Source: DASZMJ01 sp035551935
Lineage (GTDB): Bacteria > Planctomycetota > Planctomycetia > Isosphaerales > Isosphaeraceae
Direction: 5' to 3'
Assembly (NCBI GenBank): GCA_035551935.1
Contig: DASZMJ010000216.1
Span: 1-26,320 of the forward strand
Length of the DNA: 26,320 nt
The notes beneath the pieces were generated by a model. It was not told the DNA's origin. It saw nothing but the letters and a program-made list of their open reading frames with translations, and made no database searches. Positions 9,257 through 18,139 of the stretch are shown one piece after another (the stretch's first letter is position 1; each line of letters begins with the position of its first letter). A program made the translations under genes and the position numbers.

Positions 9257-10462
9257 ATGAACACCCGCCGCCGACGCTGGGTCGTGCCCGCGCTCGTCGC
9301 GATCGGGGTCGGCGCCGCGGGGCTGGCGTGGGCGTTCCGGCCGGCGGACCCGGCGCGCCTGCTGGCCGAGGCCGAGGCGTCGTACCGCGCCGGCAGGAAC
9401 GACGAGGCCGAGGCGACCCTGGCGCGGCTCGACCGCCGCGGCGCGATCGGCCCGGAGGCGGCATGGCTCCGGGCGCACGTCGCGACGGCGCGGAGGCGAC
9501 CCGGAGAGGCCCTCGCGGCCCTCGACCACATCCCCGACGGCCATCCCCTGGCCGCGCGGGCGTGGCTGCTGCGGGGCCAGAGCGAGCGCGACCTCGGCCG
9601 GGCCCGCCGCGCCGAGGAGGCCCTGCGGCACGCGCTGCGGCTCGACCCGACGCTCGTCCAGGCCCGTCGCGAGCTGATCTTCATCGACGGCCTCCAGCTC
9701 CGCCGCCGCGACATGCTCGACCAGTTCCGCGCCCTGGCCGACCTGATCCCCCTGGGGCCCGGCGACGTGCTGAGCTGGTGCCTGACCCGCGGCGACGTCT
9801 GGGACCCGGCCGAGGTCCAGGGGCGACTCGAGACGTTCGTGAAGAACGACCCGGAAGACCGCCGATCCCGCCTGGCCCTGGCCGAATGTCTGCGCCAACG
9901 GAGCCGGCTCGACGAGGCCGAGGCCGCGCTGGCCCCGCTCACCGCCGCCGATCCCGACGCCCGCGCCGGCCGGGCCCGGATCGCGATGGACCGCGGCGAC
10001 GATGGGACGGTCGCCGCCCTGCTGGCCGACGGGCCGGCCGACCACCCCGGCATGGAACGCCTCCGGGGCAGCCTGGCGATGGCCGGCGGCGACGCCGAGT
10101 CGGCCGCGCGCCACTACCGGGCCGTCCTGGCCGCCGAGCCCGACGACCGCGACGCCGTCGCCGGGCTCGGCCGCGCCCTGGGCTCGCTGGGCCGCGGCGC
10201 CGAGGCCCGACCCTGGCTCGACCGCGCGGCCGCCGCCGATCGGCTCGCGACCCTGCTCGGCCACGTCGCCTCCTCGAAGGCCCCGCTCACCCCCGACCTC
10301 GCCCGCGAGCTCGGCGCCGCCTGCGAAGGCGCCGGCCAGCTCCCCGAGGCCCGCGCCTGGTATCGCCTCGTCATCGCCAGGGACCCCGCCGACCGCGACG
10401 CCCAGGCCGCCCTCGCCCGCATCGACGAGGCTATCGCCCGGCCGAAAGCCGACGGACGTTGA
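9257..10462 (+). CDS. Membrane-anchored tetratricopeptide-repeat protein
   Basis: A 401-residue protein. ATG 9257 is supported by GAGGG about seven bases upstream and by a basic MNTRRRRW start leading into a single hydrophobic anchor (about residues 8-26). The rest is helical, with TPR-like repeats: AEASYRAGRNDEAEATLARL, RGQSERDLGRARRAEEALRH, AECLRQRSRLDEAEAALAPL, and ARHYRAVLAAEPDDRDAVAG. A final repeat (GQLPEARAWYRLVIARDP) lies near the C-terminus. It probably sits on the periplasmic side and scaffolds protein contacts. It follows the CRTAC1-like gene; FG-GAP/ASPIC and TPR proteins often occur together in this phylum. Its 3' end is ten bases from a convergent gene, with no terminator visible. 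Confidence 0.88.
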   Translation: MNTRRRRWVVPALVAIGVGAAGLAWAFRPADPARLLAEAEASYRAGRNDEAEATLARLDRRGAIGPEAAWLRAHVATARRRPGEALAALDHIPDGHPLAARAWLLRGQSERDLGRARRAEEALRHALRLDPTLVQARRELIFIDGLQLRRRDMLDQFRALADLIPLGPGDVLSWCLTRGDVWDPAEVQGRLETFVKNDPEDRRSRLALAECLRQRSRLDEAEAALAPLTAADPDARAGRARIAMDRGDDGTVAALLADGPADHPGMERLRGSLAMAGGDAESAARHYRAVLAAEPDDRDAVAGLGRALGSLGRGAEARPWLDRAAAADRLATLLGHVASSKAPLTPDLARELGAACEGAGQLPEARAWYRLVIARDPADRDAQAALARIDEAIARPKADGR

Positions 10463-10472
10463 TCTCGGAGGA

Positions 10473-10988
10473 TCAGCGGCCGCTCGGGTCCTTCATCGAA
10501 TCCAGGATGGCCCGGAAGATCGCCCACGGACCGTGTTGCTCCAACGCCAGGGACATGACGGTGAAGCCGAATCCCAGGACGGCCCCGGTGAAGAAGCCGA
10601 AGACCGACATGAGGACCATCCCGCCCCACGAGTGCTTCCAGGTCACGGCGATGACCGTCGCGAGGGCGACCGCGCCGGTCGCCGCACCCCCTAGCACCCG
10701 GACCCCGGAATCCCGCCCGCCCGGTATGAGGCGGCCGACGAGCATCGCCAACGCCCCGAGGACGGCGCCCACCAGCACGAACCAGCCGATCTGGGACGCG
10801 GCCCGGATGTTCTCGTACTGCAAGGCATAGAACCCGGCGACTCCGCCCCAGGCCGCCCAGCTCAGGACCATCGCGAGGAGGCTCCTGGCCGGGCTGGAAG
10901 TGTCCGGAGGCGACCCCGAGATCGTCGAGGGCGCCGTCGAATCCGTTGCGCACGGCGTCGTTTCGTTGGTAGCAGTCTCGGTCTCCAC
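10473..10988 (-). CDS. Small four-helix membrane protein of unknown function
   Basis: The protein is 171 residues if translated from the GTG at 10988, which has GAGG five bases upstream. The reading frame stays open further 5' (to 11207), but that extension is Arg/Pro/Gly-rich and unlike protein. The N-terminal 35 residues are Thr/Ser/Pro-rich. Four hydrophobic helices follow: LLAMVLSWAAWGGVAGFYAL, IGWFVLVGAVLGALAMLVG, a Gly/Ala-rich third (VLGGAATGAVALATVIAV), and MVLMSVFGFFTGAVLGFGF. A short basic/acidic tail (AIFRAILDSMKDPSGR) follows. No family was recognised. It is convergent with the TPR gene and divergent from the glycosyltransferase genes. Confidence 0.7.
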   Translation of the reverse strand: METETATNETTPCATDSTAPSTISGSPPDTSSPARSLLAMVLSWAAWGGVAGFYALQYENIRAASQIGWFVLVGAVLGALAMLVGRLIPGGRDSGVRVLGGAATGAVALATVIAVTWKHSWGGMVLMSVFGFFTGAVLGFGFTVMSLALEQHGPWAIFRAILDSMKDPSGR

Positions 10989-11182
10989 GACAGCCTCACT
11001 CGTCCGGGGTCTTACGGGGCTACGGACGTCGACGCATCTCGGGCCGCGGAGGGAGATTCGTCGCCGGGCTGCTGTTCTTGGCGAGGACGCTCCATCGCCC
11101 GATTGCCGTTGTCCCCCGGCCGTCCGGCCGCTAGGATGCGGCGACGTGCCACGACCTCGGCCCCTCGGGAAAGGATGCCCCG

Positions 11183-12118
11183 ATGCCGGAACTCGCCGCG
11201 ATTCCACGCCTTGGGGCTCAGTCGGGACCGGGCCCGCTGCTCTCCGTCGTCGTCGCCTCGGTCAACGGCTGGGACGTGCTCGGCCCGACCCTCCGCGCCC
11301 TCGACGACCAGGAGGGGCGCGACCGCATCGAGGTCATCGTCGTCGATGTCGTCGGCGGCGTCACGCGCGAGCGAGTCCGGGCCCATCGGCCGGCGGTCGA
11401 GCTGGTCGAGGTGGATGAACGGCTGTCGATCCCCCGATTGAGGCATCGGGGCGTCTGGCGGGCGCGGGGCCGGGTCGTGGCGATCATCGAGGACCATGCC
11501 GAGGTCGCCCCCGGCTGGGCGAACGCCCTGCTCGAGGCCCACGAAGGGCCCTGGGGCGCCGTCGGCGGCGCCGTCGAGAACGGCCGGGGCGGCCTGGTGA
11601 ACTGGGCCGCCTTCTTCTGCGAGTACACCCCCTACATGGCCCCCGTCGCCGACGGCCCCGCCGCGGACCTGCCCGGCAATAATATCGCGTACAAGCGCCC
11701 TCATCTCTTGCGTCATGCCCACGTCCTCGACGAGGGCAAGTGGGAGTCCTGGATCAACGACCGCCTCCGCGCCGACGGCGTCCCCCTCGCCTCGACCAAC
11801 GCCGCCGTCGTCCGCCACATCAAGCCGTTCCGCCTCGGCCACTTCCTCGTCCAGCGCTATTACTTTTCGCGTTCTTATGCCGGCATGCGACGCGTCGACC
11901 AGACCCCCTCCCGCCGGCTCCTCTACGCCCTCGGCTCGTTCGCCCTGCCGCCGTTGTTGCTCTCCCGCGTCCTGCGCAACGCCCTCCGCAAGCGCCGTCA
12001 CCTCGGCCGATTGGTGATGTGTCTCCCCCTCATCGCCCTCTTCTTCACCGTCGGCGCGGCGGGGGAGATGGTCGGCTACCTCGTCGGAACGGGGCGGAGC
12101 CTGGAACGCGTGGAGTGA
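11183..12118 (+). CDS. Family-2-like glycosyltransferase with C-terminal membrane helices
   Basis: A 311-residue protein. ATG 11183 has GGGAAAGGA about eight bases upstream. A GT-A Rossmann-like start (LLSVVVASVNGWDVLGPTLRAL, about 19-40) is followed by an E103-D104 pair in VAIIEDHAEV, in the place of the usual acidic metal motif. A block around N140-W to G165-N-N (FFCEYTPY, LPGNNIAYKR) probably forms the acceptor side. Two hydrophobic stretches (about 247-263 and 277-301) anchor it in the membrane. It probably transfers sugar to a lipid or surface glycan on the cytoplasmic face; donor and acceptor are unknown. The next gene is a shorter paralogue sharing the ED and GNN blocks. Confidence 0.82.
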   Translation: MPELAAIPRLGAQSGPGPLLSVVVASVNGWDVLGPTLRALDDQEGRDRIEVIVVDVVGGVTRERVRAHRPAVELVEVDERLSIPRLRHRGVWRARGRVVAIIEDHAEVAPGWANALLEAHEGPWGAVGGAVENGRGGLVNWAAFFCEYTPYMAPVADGPAADLPGNNIAYKRPHLLRHAHVLDEGKWESWINDRLRADGVPLASTNAAVVRHIKPFRLGHFLVQRYYFSRSYAGMRRVDQTPSRRLLYALGSFALPPLLLSRVLRNALRKRRHLGRLVMCLPLIALFFTVGAAGEMVGYLVGTGRSLERVE

Positions 12119-12132
12119 TTTGTTCGTCAAAT

Positions 12133-13002
12133 ATGAACAAGTCGGCGCCGAGATTGCGTTTGAGCGTCGTCGTCGCCGCGAGCGAGTCGGCCGAAGCGGT
12201 GGCTCGGTGCGTTCATTCGCTCGGGGACGGGGCGGAGGTGATCGTCGTCGCGGAGGCGGGGGCGACGGTGCCGAGGCTGAGGCGGCTGGGGCTGGAGCGG
12301 GCGTCGGGCGAGGTCGTCGCGTTCACGGAGGACTCGTGCCGGCTCGGGCCGGGGTGGGTCGAGGCGTGGCGCGCGGCGTTCGAGGACGATCGGGTCGGCG
12401 CCGCCTCGGGCGCGGTCGAGCACGAGCCGGGGGGCTCGGCGATCGATTGGGCGGTCGTCTTCTTCGAATACGCGCCGTTCCTCGGCGCGGGTCGGGGACG
12501 GCCGGGCCGGCTCGCGGGCAATAACTTCGCGTTGCGACGACGCGAGGCGCTGGCGATCGGCGACGGGTTCGAGCTGTGCGAGTCGCAGGTCCCCGGGTTC
12601 ATGGCCGCGCGGGGCAGGGGGGTGGTCGAGGTCGTCGGGGCGACGGCGTGGCATCGGCGGCGGTTCACCCTGCGCGAGGCGATCCGAGACAGGCTCGCGT
12701 TCGGGTTCGCGTACGGCCGGCTCCGGGCGGGGTCGGGGCCTCGAAGGGCCCTGATCGCCCTGGTCGGGCCGCTGATCGTGCTGTCGCAAGCGACGCGGCT
12801 CGTGGCGACGATGATCAAGGTCCGTCGCCACCTCGGGACGTTCCTCGCGACATGGCCGCTGACCCTCGTCCTGGTCGCGGCCTGGGGCGTCGGCGAGTGG
12901 CAGGGGACGCTGGCGGGTCCGCCACGACCGGCCGGGTCGCGACGACGTGGAAGAGCGGACCGAAGGCCAGGGCAACCTGCGTCCCTAGTTTTGTCGAAAT
13001 GA
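12133..13002 (+). CDS. Second family-2-like glycosyltransferase, tandem paralogue
   Basis: 289 residues from ATG 12133. A GTG at 12115 is an alternative start that would overlap the upstream TGA (GTGA), typical of translational coupling. Neither has a clear ribosome site. It shares blocks with the preceding protein: LSVVVAASES, VAFTEDSCRLGPGW (E66-D67), DWAVVFFEYAPF and LAGNNFALRR (G129-N-N). Both also have a C-terminal RRHLG segment followed by a hydrophobic helix. The two probably arose by tandem duplication and may modify the same glycan. The last about 25 residues are Arg/Pro-rich and unlike the paralogue; this tail lies antisense to the conserved end of the convergent methyltransferase gene. 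Confidence 0.8.
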   Translation: MNKSAPRLRLSVVVAASESAEAVARCVHSLGDGAEVIVVAEAGATVPRLRRLGLERASGEVVAFTEDSCRLGPGWVEAWRAAFEDDRVGAASGAVEHEPGGSAIDWAVVFFEYAPFLGAGRGRPGRLAGNNFALRRREALAIGDGFELCESQVPGFMAARGRGVVEVVGATAWHRRRFTLREAIRDRLAFGFAYGRLRAGSGPRRALIALVGPLIVLSQATRLVATMIKVRRHLGTFLATWPLTLVLVAAWGVGEWQGTLAGPPRPAGSRRRGRADRRPGQPASLVLSK

Positions 13003-13942
13003 TCTTATTATAGAGTTGAGCGATCGATCGCTTGATCGACCCGAACTGCGCGAGGTCGCCGTCGGGCAGCACGGGGGGGCGGATGGTCGCGGAGCGGAAC
13101 GGAGAGCGACGGATGAGACGACGCCATCCGTTCCAGTCGAGCGTATGGATCGCCCGGAAGTCGAGTTTCCGTCGCCACCGAACGTAAGGGCCCATCCAGC
13201 GCCGGGGGAGGAAGCCGACGCCCCAGACCTGGACGTGCGGCTCGGGCGCGAGGCTGAAGCGGTTCGGCGAGGCGAGGAAGAGCCGGCCGCCCGGTGCGAG
13301 GACGCGATGGGCCTGGGCTAGGGTCGCCGACTTCGAGCCGACGTGCTCGATCACGTCGCCGCCGACGACCGCGGCGAACGTCCGGTCGCCGAACGGCAGG
13401 GCCTCGGCCCCCGCGCAGACCAGGGGGATCTGCTCGAGCCCCTCCTCATCCAGCCGTTTGCGGGCCACGACGAGCCAGCGCATCGCGATGTCGACGCCCC
13501 ACGACTCTCGATCGCCCCTCGTCGTCGCCAGGAACGACCCCGAGCCGCAGCCCAGGTCCAGGAGCGGGCCGTCGGGCGGAGTGCCCAGGGCATCGAGCCA
13601 CTGCCGGGCGCGGCCGGGGGCGCCGAGGATGTGGGCGACCTGCCGGGATTTCAGGTGGGGTGGGATGTCGGCGGCGAGGTCGAAGTAGCGGTCCAGCAAG
13701 GAGCGGAAGTCGAGCCGATGGAAGTCCTCGGCGAGCGCGAGGGCGAACGACCAGTCGTCCTGGTTGGAGAGATAGGCGTCGTCGGCGACGCGGAGGTCGG
13801 GGATTCCCAGGAGGCCTCGGAACCGCGCCCCGCAATCGTCGCACGACCAATCTCGGTCCCCGGCCCCGATCGGCCCCCCGCAACGCGGGCAGGCCAGGCG
13901 TTCCGATGCCAGCACGATCGCGTCCCTCGTCCGGCAGGACAT
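12815..13942 (-). CDS. Class I SAM-dependent methyltransferase with N-terminal zinc ribbon
   Basis: 375 residues from ATG 13942; a TTG at 13990 in frame is a weaker alternative. A zinc ribbon C18-P-R-C21...C34-D-D-C37 opens the protein, as in Trm112-linked methyltransferases. Motif I is LLDLGCGSGSF (127-137), the acidic residue after beta-2 is in WGVDIA (D151), and GGDVIEHV and HRVLAPGGRLFLASPN are the later Methyltransf_11 motifs. The glycosyltransferase neighbours suggest, by inference, a glycan or lipid-precursor substrate. The last 37 residues after VATRP are low-complexity Arg/Pro/Gly and run antisense through the conserved end of the convergent glycosyltransferase gene, an overlap of 188 bp. 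The kinase gene ends 66 bases upstream on the same strand. Confidence 0.85.
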   Translation of the reverse strand: MSCRTRDAIVLASERLACPRCGGPIGAGDRDWSCDDCGARFRGLLGIPDLRVADDAYLSNQDDWSFALALAEDFHRLDFRSLLDRYFDLAADIPPHLKSRQVAHILGAPGRARQWLDALGTPPDGPLLDLGCGSGSFLATTRGDRESWGVDIAMRWLVVARKRLDEEGLEQIPLVCAGAEALPFGDRTFAAVVGGDVIEHVGSKSATLAQAHRVLAPGGRLFLASPNRFSLAPEPHVQVWGVGFLPRRWMGPYVRWRRKLDFRAIHTLDWNGWRRLIRRSPFRSATIRPPVLPDGDLAQFGSIKRSIAQLYNKIISTKLGTQVALAFGPLFHVVATRPVVADPPASPATRRRPRPRPGRGSAAMSRGTSRGGDGP

Positions 13943-14008
13943 CCCATCCGACCCGAGGCCGATCGTAGCCGGGAGGCGACGATCGACCAAGGGGAATCGG
14001 CGTCGGGG

Positions 14009-17000
14009 TCAGCGGGCCACGGCCGGGGCGGAGGCGGCGAGCCCCTGGAGGAAGGTCTGGAAGTCGGGACGCTTCCGGATCGACTCGAAGGAGGCGTCGG
14101 CCTCGAGGCGGTCGGCGAGCTTCGGGTCGGCGTCGGCGGCCTCGCGGAGCTGGAACAGGGCGCGGGCGGCGAAGCCGTCGGCGCGGTCGCCGGGCCCGGC
14201 CTTGGCGACGCAGCGGGCGAGGATCGTGGCCGCCTCGAACGTGCCGGCGGCGCGGTCGGGGGCGACGCGGGCGAGCTCGCCGGCGACCCGGGCGGCCTCG
14301 GCCGGGTCATCCAGCGCCAGCAAGACCCCGGCGAGGGCCGAGAGGTGGCCGCGGAGTCGGTCGCGATAGCCGGGCTGACGGCGGTCGCGCTCGACCGCCT
14401 CGCGGCCGGCGCCGGCGGCGTGCTCGAAGGTCGCGCGGGCGTCGGCGAGGCGGCCGGCCTTCTCCTGCTGGCGGCCGAGCCCCTCCAGGGCCAGGCCGCG
14501 GAGGCTCCGGTCCTCGGCCGACTTGGGGAAGTCGGCCGCGATCGCCTCGAACGACCGGGCCGACGCCTCGAACGACCGCCCCGCATCGGGGCCGCGGCCG
14601 GCCTCGGCGAGCATGTCGCCGAGGTTGTACTGGACGATCGCCCGCTCGCGGCGCTCGACGATCGTGGCGGCGGGGTCGGCGAGGAGGGCCTCATACGCGG
14701 CGAGCGATCGCGCGTAGACGTCCTCGGCGCCCGGGAGTCGAAGCTCGCCCAGGTTGCTCAGGACCCGGGCGCGATCGTGGAGCACGTCGCGGGCGGCAGG
14801 GGAGGCGGCGAGGAGCTTCGCGTCGAGGTCGAGGGCCTTCCGGTAGGCCGTCTCGGCGTCGGCCTTGCGGCCGGCGGCGGCGACGAGCGTGCCGTAGTTG
14901 CCCAGGCACTTGGCCAGCTCCTTGCGGTAGTCGGCGTCGTCCGGGTACGAGGCCACGAGGCCGTCCATGAGCGCCAGGGCTCGGCCGTAGTTCGCCTCGG
15001 CATCGGGCCGGCCGAGGTCCTGGCCGACGCCGGCGAGCTGCTTGAGCACCACGGCCAGGAAGAAGCGGTGCCTGGGCGCCTCGGGGTGGTCGGCGGCGAG
15101 CGGCTCGGCCAGCGCCAAGGCGCGGCGGTACTCGACCTCGGCCGGCTCGAACCGGCCGGTGCCGCCGAGCAGGTCGGCGAGGTTGTTGAGGCACTTGGCG
15201 AGGTCGAGCCGGTATTGCACGACCTCGGGCGCCTCGGCGGCGAGCTTCGCGTTCAGGTCGATGGCGCGGCGATAGAAGCCCTCGGCCTCGGCGGTCCGGC
15301 CGGTGTCGCGGAGGACGATGCCGAGGTTCGTGCTGCTCCGGGCGAGGGTCCGGCGGTACTCGGGACGGTCGGGGAAGTCGCCGGCCAGCCGCTCGAACTG
15401 CTGGAGCTCCCGGCGCAGGTACGGCTCGGCCTCGGGCGCCGGCCCGGATTCCAGCAGGAGCAGGGCGAGGCTGTTGTAGGTCCGCGCCAGGGCCTCGCGG
15501 AGCGTGGGGACGGTCGGCGACTCGGCCAGCAAGGTCTCCTGGAGCCCCATCGCGGCGCGATACGACGCGACCGCGTCGGCGGGCCGGCCGAGCTCGCGGT
15601 CGAGCTGGCCGAGGGCCTCGTGGGCGGCGGCCAGGTCGCGGCGGACGGCCAAGTCGGCCGGCGCCTGGGATCGGAGCGGCCCGAGGTCCGCGATCGCGCG
15701 GCGGTAGGATCGCCCGGCCTCCTCGAAGTGGCCGGTCAGGCGCTTCAGGTCGCCCTGGACCTTGCGGACGAAGGCCAGCTCGCGGCGGTCGTCGGCCGTC
15801 GCGCCGGGTCCGGAAGCGAGGTCCTCGAGCCCACGCTCGCCCTGCGCCAGGAGCCCCTCCGCGTCGGCGTAATCGCCCAGGCCGACGAGGTGGACGGCCA
15901 GCCGGCCCTGGGCACGGGCCAGGTGGTGGCGGGCATCCCGGAGGCCGGGCCGGTCGGCCGCCAGGGCGCCGAGGACCTCGACGGCGCGGGCGTAGGACTG
16001 GCGGGCCTCGACGTTCTGGCCGAGCTTGCGGCGGATGTCGGCCAGGCGGAGGAAGGCCCGGCCGCGTTCCAGCCGCACCTGCGGCTCGCGGGCATCCTGC
16101 CTGGTGAAGTTCTCGTAGTAGTGCAGGGCCTTCTCGAGGAACTGGCGCTGGAGGGGGTCGTGGCGGTCCTCGAGCCATTGCTCGGCGACGCCGGTGTACA
16201 TGTCGTCGACGGCCTGGCGGGCCTGCTGGCGCTGGAGGCGGGCCTCGTCGCGCTCGCGGGCGATCAGGACGTTGCCGACGCCCAGGGCGACGACGGCCGA
16301 GGCGGCCAGGGCCCCGGCGGCGGCGACGGCGGTCCGGTGCCGCTTCGCCCAGCGCCAGGCGCGGCGGGCGAACGGCTCGGGGTAGGCCAGGACCGGCTCG
16401 TCGGCGAGCCAGCGGCGGACCTCGTCGGCGAGCTCGGTGGCCGTCGCGTAGCGGTCGGCCGGCTTCTTGGCCAGGGCCTTGAGGCAGACGGCCCCGAGGG
16501 CCGGGGGCGCGCCGGGGTTGAGCTTGCCGGGGGGCTCGGCGGCCCGATCGCGGACCATCTCGAGCAGCTCGGTGAGCTTCGAGGCGGTGAACGGCGGCCG
16601 GCCGGCGAGGACCTCGTAGAGGATGGCGCCCAGGCCGTAGATGTCGGTGCGGCTGTCGATCTCGTCGAGCCGTCCGTCGGCCTGCTCGGGGGCCATGTAG
16701 GCGGGGGTGCCGAGGATCTGCCCCTCGCGCGTCTCCTCGTGCCCGTCCTCGCGGTCGGGGAGGAACGGGCTGGCCGCGGCGGCCTCGGCCTGGCCGGCGA
16801 CCTTGGCCAGGCCCCAGTCCAGGACCATCACCTCGCCGAAGTCGCCGAGGACGACGTTGGCCCCCTTGAGGTCGCGGTGGATGACCCCTCGGCTGTGCGC
16901 GTAGCCCACCGCGTTGCAGACGGCGACGAACGCCATGAGCAGGTCGCGCAGGGCGACCGGGTCGTCGCCGCCCCGCTCGCGGGCCTCGTGATAGTCCCGG

Positions 17001-17710
17001 ATCGCCTCGCTGAGGGTCTTGCCGCGGATGAACCGCATCGTGTAATACGGCCCGCGGCCGTCGGCGGCGTCGGCGAGCTCGTAGACCGGGACGATGCCGG
17101 GGTGTTCGAGCTGGCCGGTGACCTTCGCCTCGTAGAGGAAGCGGGCGGAGACCCCGGGGCTCTCGGCCTTCTCGGGCCGCAGCTCCTTCAGCGCGACCTC
17201 GCGACCCAGCGAGCCGTCGCGCGCCAGCCAGACCTGGCCGATGCCGCCGCGGGCGTGGAGGTGGGTCCGGGTATAGCGGTCGCGCGACTCGCCGCCCCGG
17301 TCCAGCGCGCTGATCCGGACGTGGGCCGGCGACCGGTGGCCGCCCGGGTCCGGGGCGTCGTCGATCCGCTGCGTGTCCTCCAGCGACCCGGCACACGAGT
17401 CGATCGTCGGCTGCAAGGCGCCGTGCGCGGGGTCGCCGACGTCGCGGCGGAGGGCCTCGGCGCTGGCCAGCTGGGTGCCGTGCGAATCGCCGCCCTGCGA
17501 CTGGACCGTCAGGTCGATGGTCGCGCCGAGGTCGGCTCGACCGGCCTCGTCGGGCAAGCCCTTCGCCACCGGGGGCCCACCCGTTGACGCCGACTTCTCC
17601 GGTTCCCAGGTCGCGCAGGTCTCGGCGAGCTGGTCGGCATCGATCGGGGCGGACTGGCCGGCCAGGGTGCCCGGGATCAGGTCGCGTTCGGTGTCCGCGT
17701 GGGTGCCCAT
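14009..17710 (-). CDS. Hanks-type Ser/Thr protein kinase with transmembrane helix and long TPR tail
   Basis: A 1233-residue receptor-like kinase. ATG 17710 has GAGG about five bases upstream. An acidic, low-complexity N-terminal arm (1-145) precedes the kinase domain (about 146-440). The domain shows the Gly-rich loop ARGGIGQVW (153-161), K175 in VALKEL, HRDLKGAN (278-285), DWG (298-300) in place of DFG, and GTPAYMAPEQ. A single membrane helix follows (about 459-483, AVAAAGALAASAVVALGVGN). About 750 residues of TPR-like repeats make up the rest, such as YRRALALAEPLAADHPEAPR and ARTYNSLALLLLESGPAPEA. Topology puts the kinase in the cytoplasm and the TPRs outside. The architecture is common in planctomycetes; targets are unknown. 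Confidence 0.94.
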   Translation of the reverse strand: MGTHADTERDLIPGTLAGQSAPIDADQLAETCATWEPEKSASTGGPPVAKGLPDEAGRADLGATIDLTVQSQGGDSHGTQLASAEALRRDVGDPAHGALQPTIDSCAGSLEDTQRIDDAPDPGGHRSPAHVRISALDRGGESRDRYTRTHLHARGGIGQVWLARDGSLGREVALKELRPEKAESPGVSARFLYEAKVTGQLEHPGIVPVYELADAADGRGPYYTMRFIRGKTLSEAIRDYHEARERGGDDPVALRDLLMAFVAVCNAVGYAHSRGVIHRDLKGANVVLGDFGEVMVLDWGLAKVAGQAEAAAASPFLPDREDGHEETREGQILGTPAYMAPEQADGRLDEIDSRTDIYGLGAILYEVLAGRPPFTASKLTELLEMVRDRAAEPPGKLNPGAPPALGAVCLKALAKKPADRYATATELADEVRRWLADEPVLAYPEPFARRAWRWAKRHRTAVAAAGALAASAVVALGVGNVLIARERDEARLQRQQARQAVDDMYTGVAEQWLEDRHDPLQRQFLEKALHYYENFTRQDAREPQVRLERGRAFLRLADIRRKLGQNVEARQSYARAVEVLGALAADRPGLRDARHHLARAQGRLAVHLVGLGDYADAEGLLAQGERGLEDLASGPGATADDRRELAFVRKVQGDLKRLTGHFEEAGRSYRRAIADLGPLRSQAPADLAVRRDLAAAHEALGQLDRELGRPADAVASYRAAMGLQETLLAESPTVPTLREALARTYNSLALLLLESGPAPEAEPYLRRELQQFERLAGDFPDRPEYRRTLARSSTNLGIVLRDTGRTAEAEGFYRRAIDLNAKLAAEAPEVVQYRLDLAKCLNNLADLLGGTGRFEPAEVEYRRALALAEPLAADHPEAPRHRFFLAVVLKQLAGVGQDLGRPDAEANYGRALALMDGLVASYPDDADYRKELAKCLGNYGTLVAAAGRKADAETAYRKALDLDAKLLAASPAARDVLHDRARVLSNLGELRLPGAEDVYARSLAAYEALLADPAATIVERRERAIVQYNLGDMLAEAGRGPDAGRSFEASARSFEAIAADFPKSAEDRSLRGLALEGLGRQQEKAGRLADARATFEHAAGAGREAVERDRRQPGYRDRLRGHLSALAGVLLALDDPAEAARVAGELARVAPDRAAGTFEAATILARCVAKAGPGDRADGFAARALFQLREAADADPKLADRLEADASFESIRKRPDFQTFLQGLAASAPAVAR

Positions 17711-18139
17711 CTCGACCTCGATCGTTGGGGCCGGTAGCTTGGGATCATCGCACCACGACCTTCAACATAACAGAATCAGCCGTCGTTGCAAGGGTCGGGT
17801 GGTGTCCGTTCGTGGTTGCCGAGGACGCTCGAGACAGACTCCGGGCGGGTGGACTGCAAGAAACCGCCGCAAATCCCTACACCAAGAGGTTTCGGCCACC
17901 CCGGACGGGTTCCCAGGCCCTTGGCAAGCAAGTCCCTGGGTCGCGGTAAGTTGCGTCGAACTCGCGCCGTGACCACCCCGGCCCTCCGGCGGGGCCGAGG
18001 GGGCCGCGCGGGAGGAGGCCACGACCGCCGAGGGTGGCGAAGACCCGCGCGACCCTCTCCCTCTACTCCCCGCGCGGAAACCGTCCGGTTATAGTGGAGG
18101 TGTCGTGCGCGGACCGCTCGGATCGGGGAGGCTTCGCCC
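17711..18139. other. Divergent intergenic region, no gene seen
   Basis: These 429 bases separate the divergent kinase and isoaspartyl methyltransferase genes and should hold both promoters. Short open frames on both strands have Arg/Pro-rich products with no start signals and were rejected. A CCCAGG/CCTGGG pairing near 17909-17940 is the only structure noticed, and it is weak. No clear promoter boxes were identified. Confidence 0.4.

Noticed and set aside
14691..17396. 901-codon minus-strand open frame within the kinase gene
   Set aside because: It is the kinase gene read in another frame; the product is Arg/Pro-rich.
13343..17587. 1414-codon open frame on the plus strand
   Set aside because: It is antisense to the kinase/TPR gene, has low-complexity Gly/Ala/Val/Glu composition, no ribosome site and no motifs.
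17786..18094. Possible small gene between the kinase and methyltransferase genes
   Set aside because: Arg/Pro/Gly-rich product, no ribosome site, and overlapping equally weak frames on the other strand.
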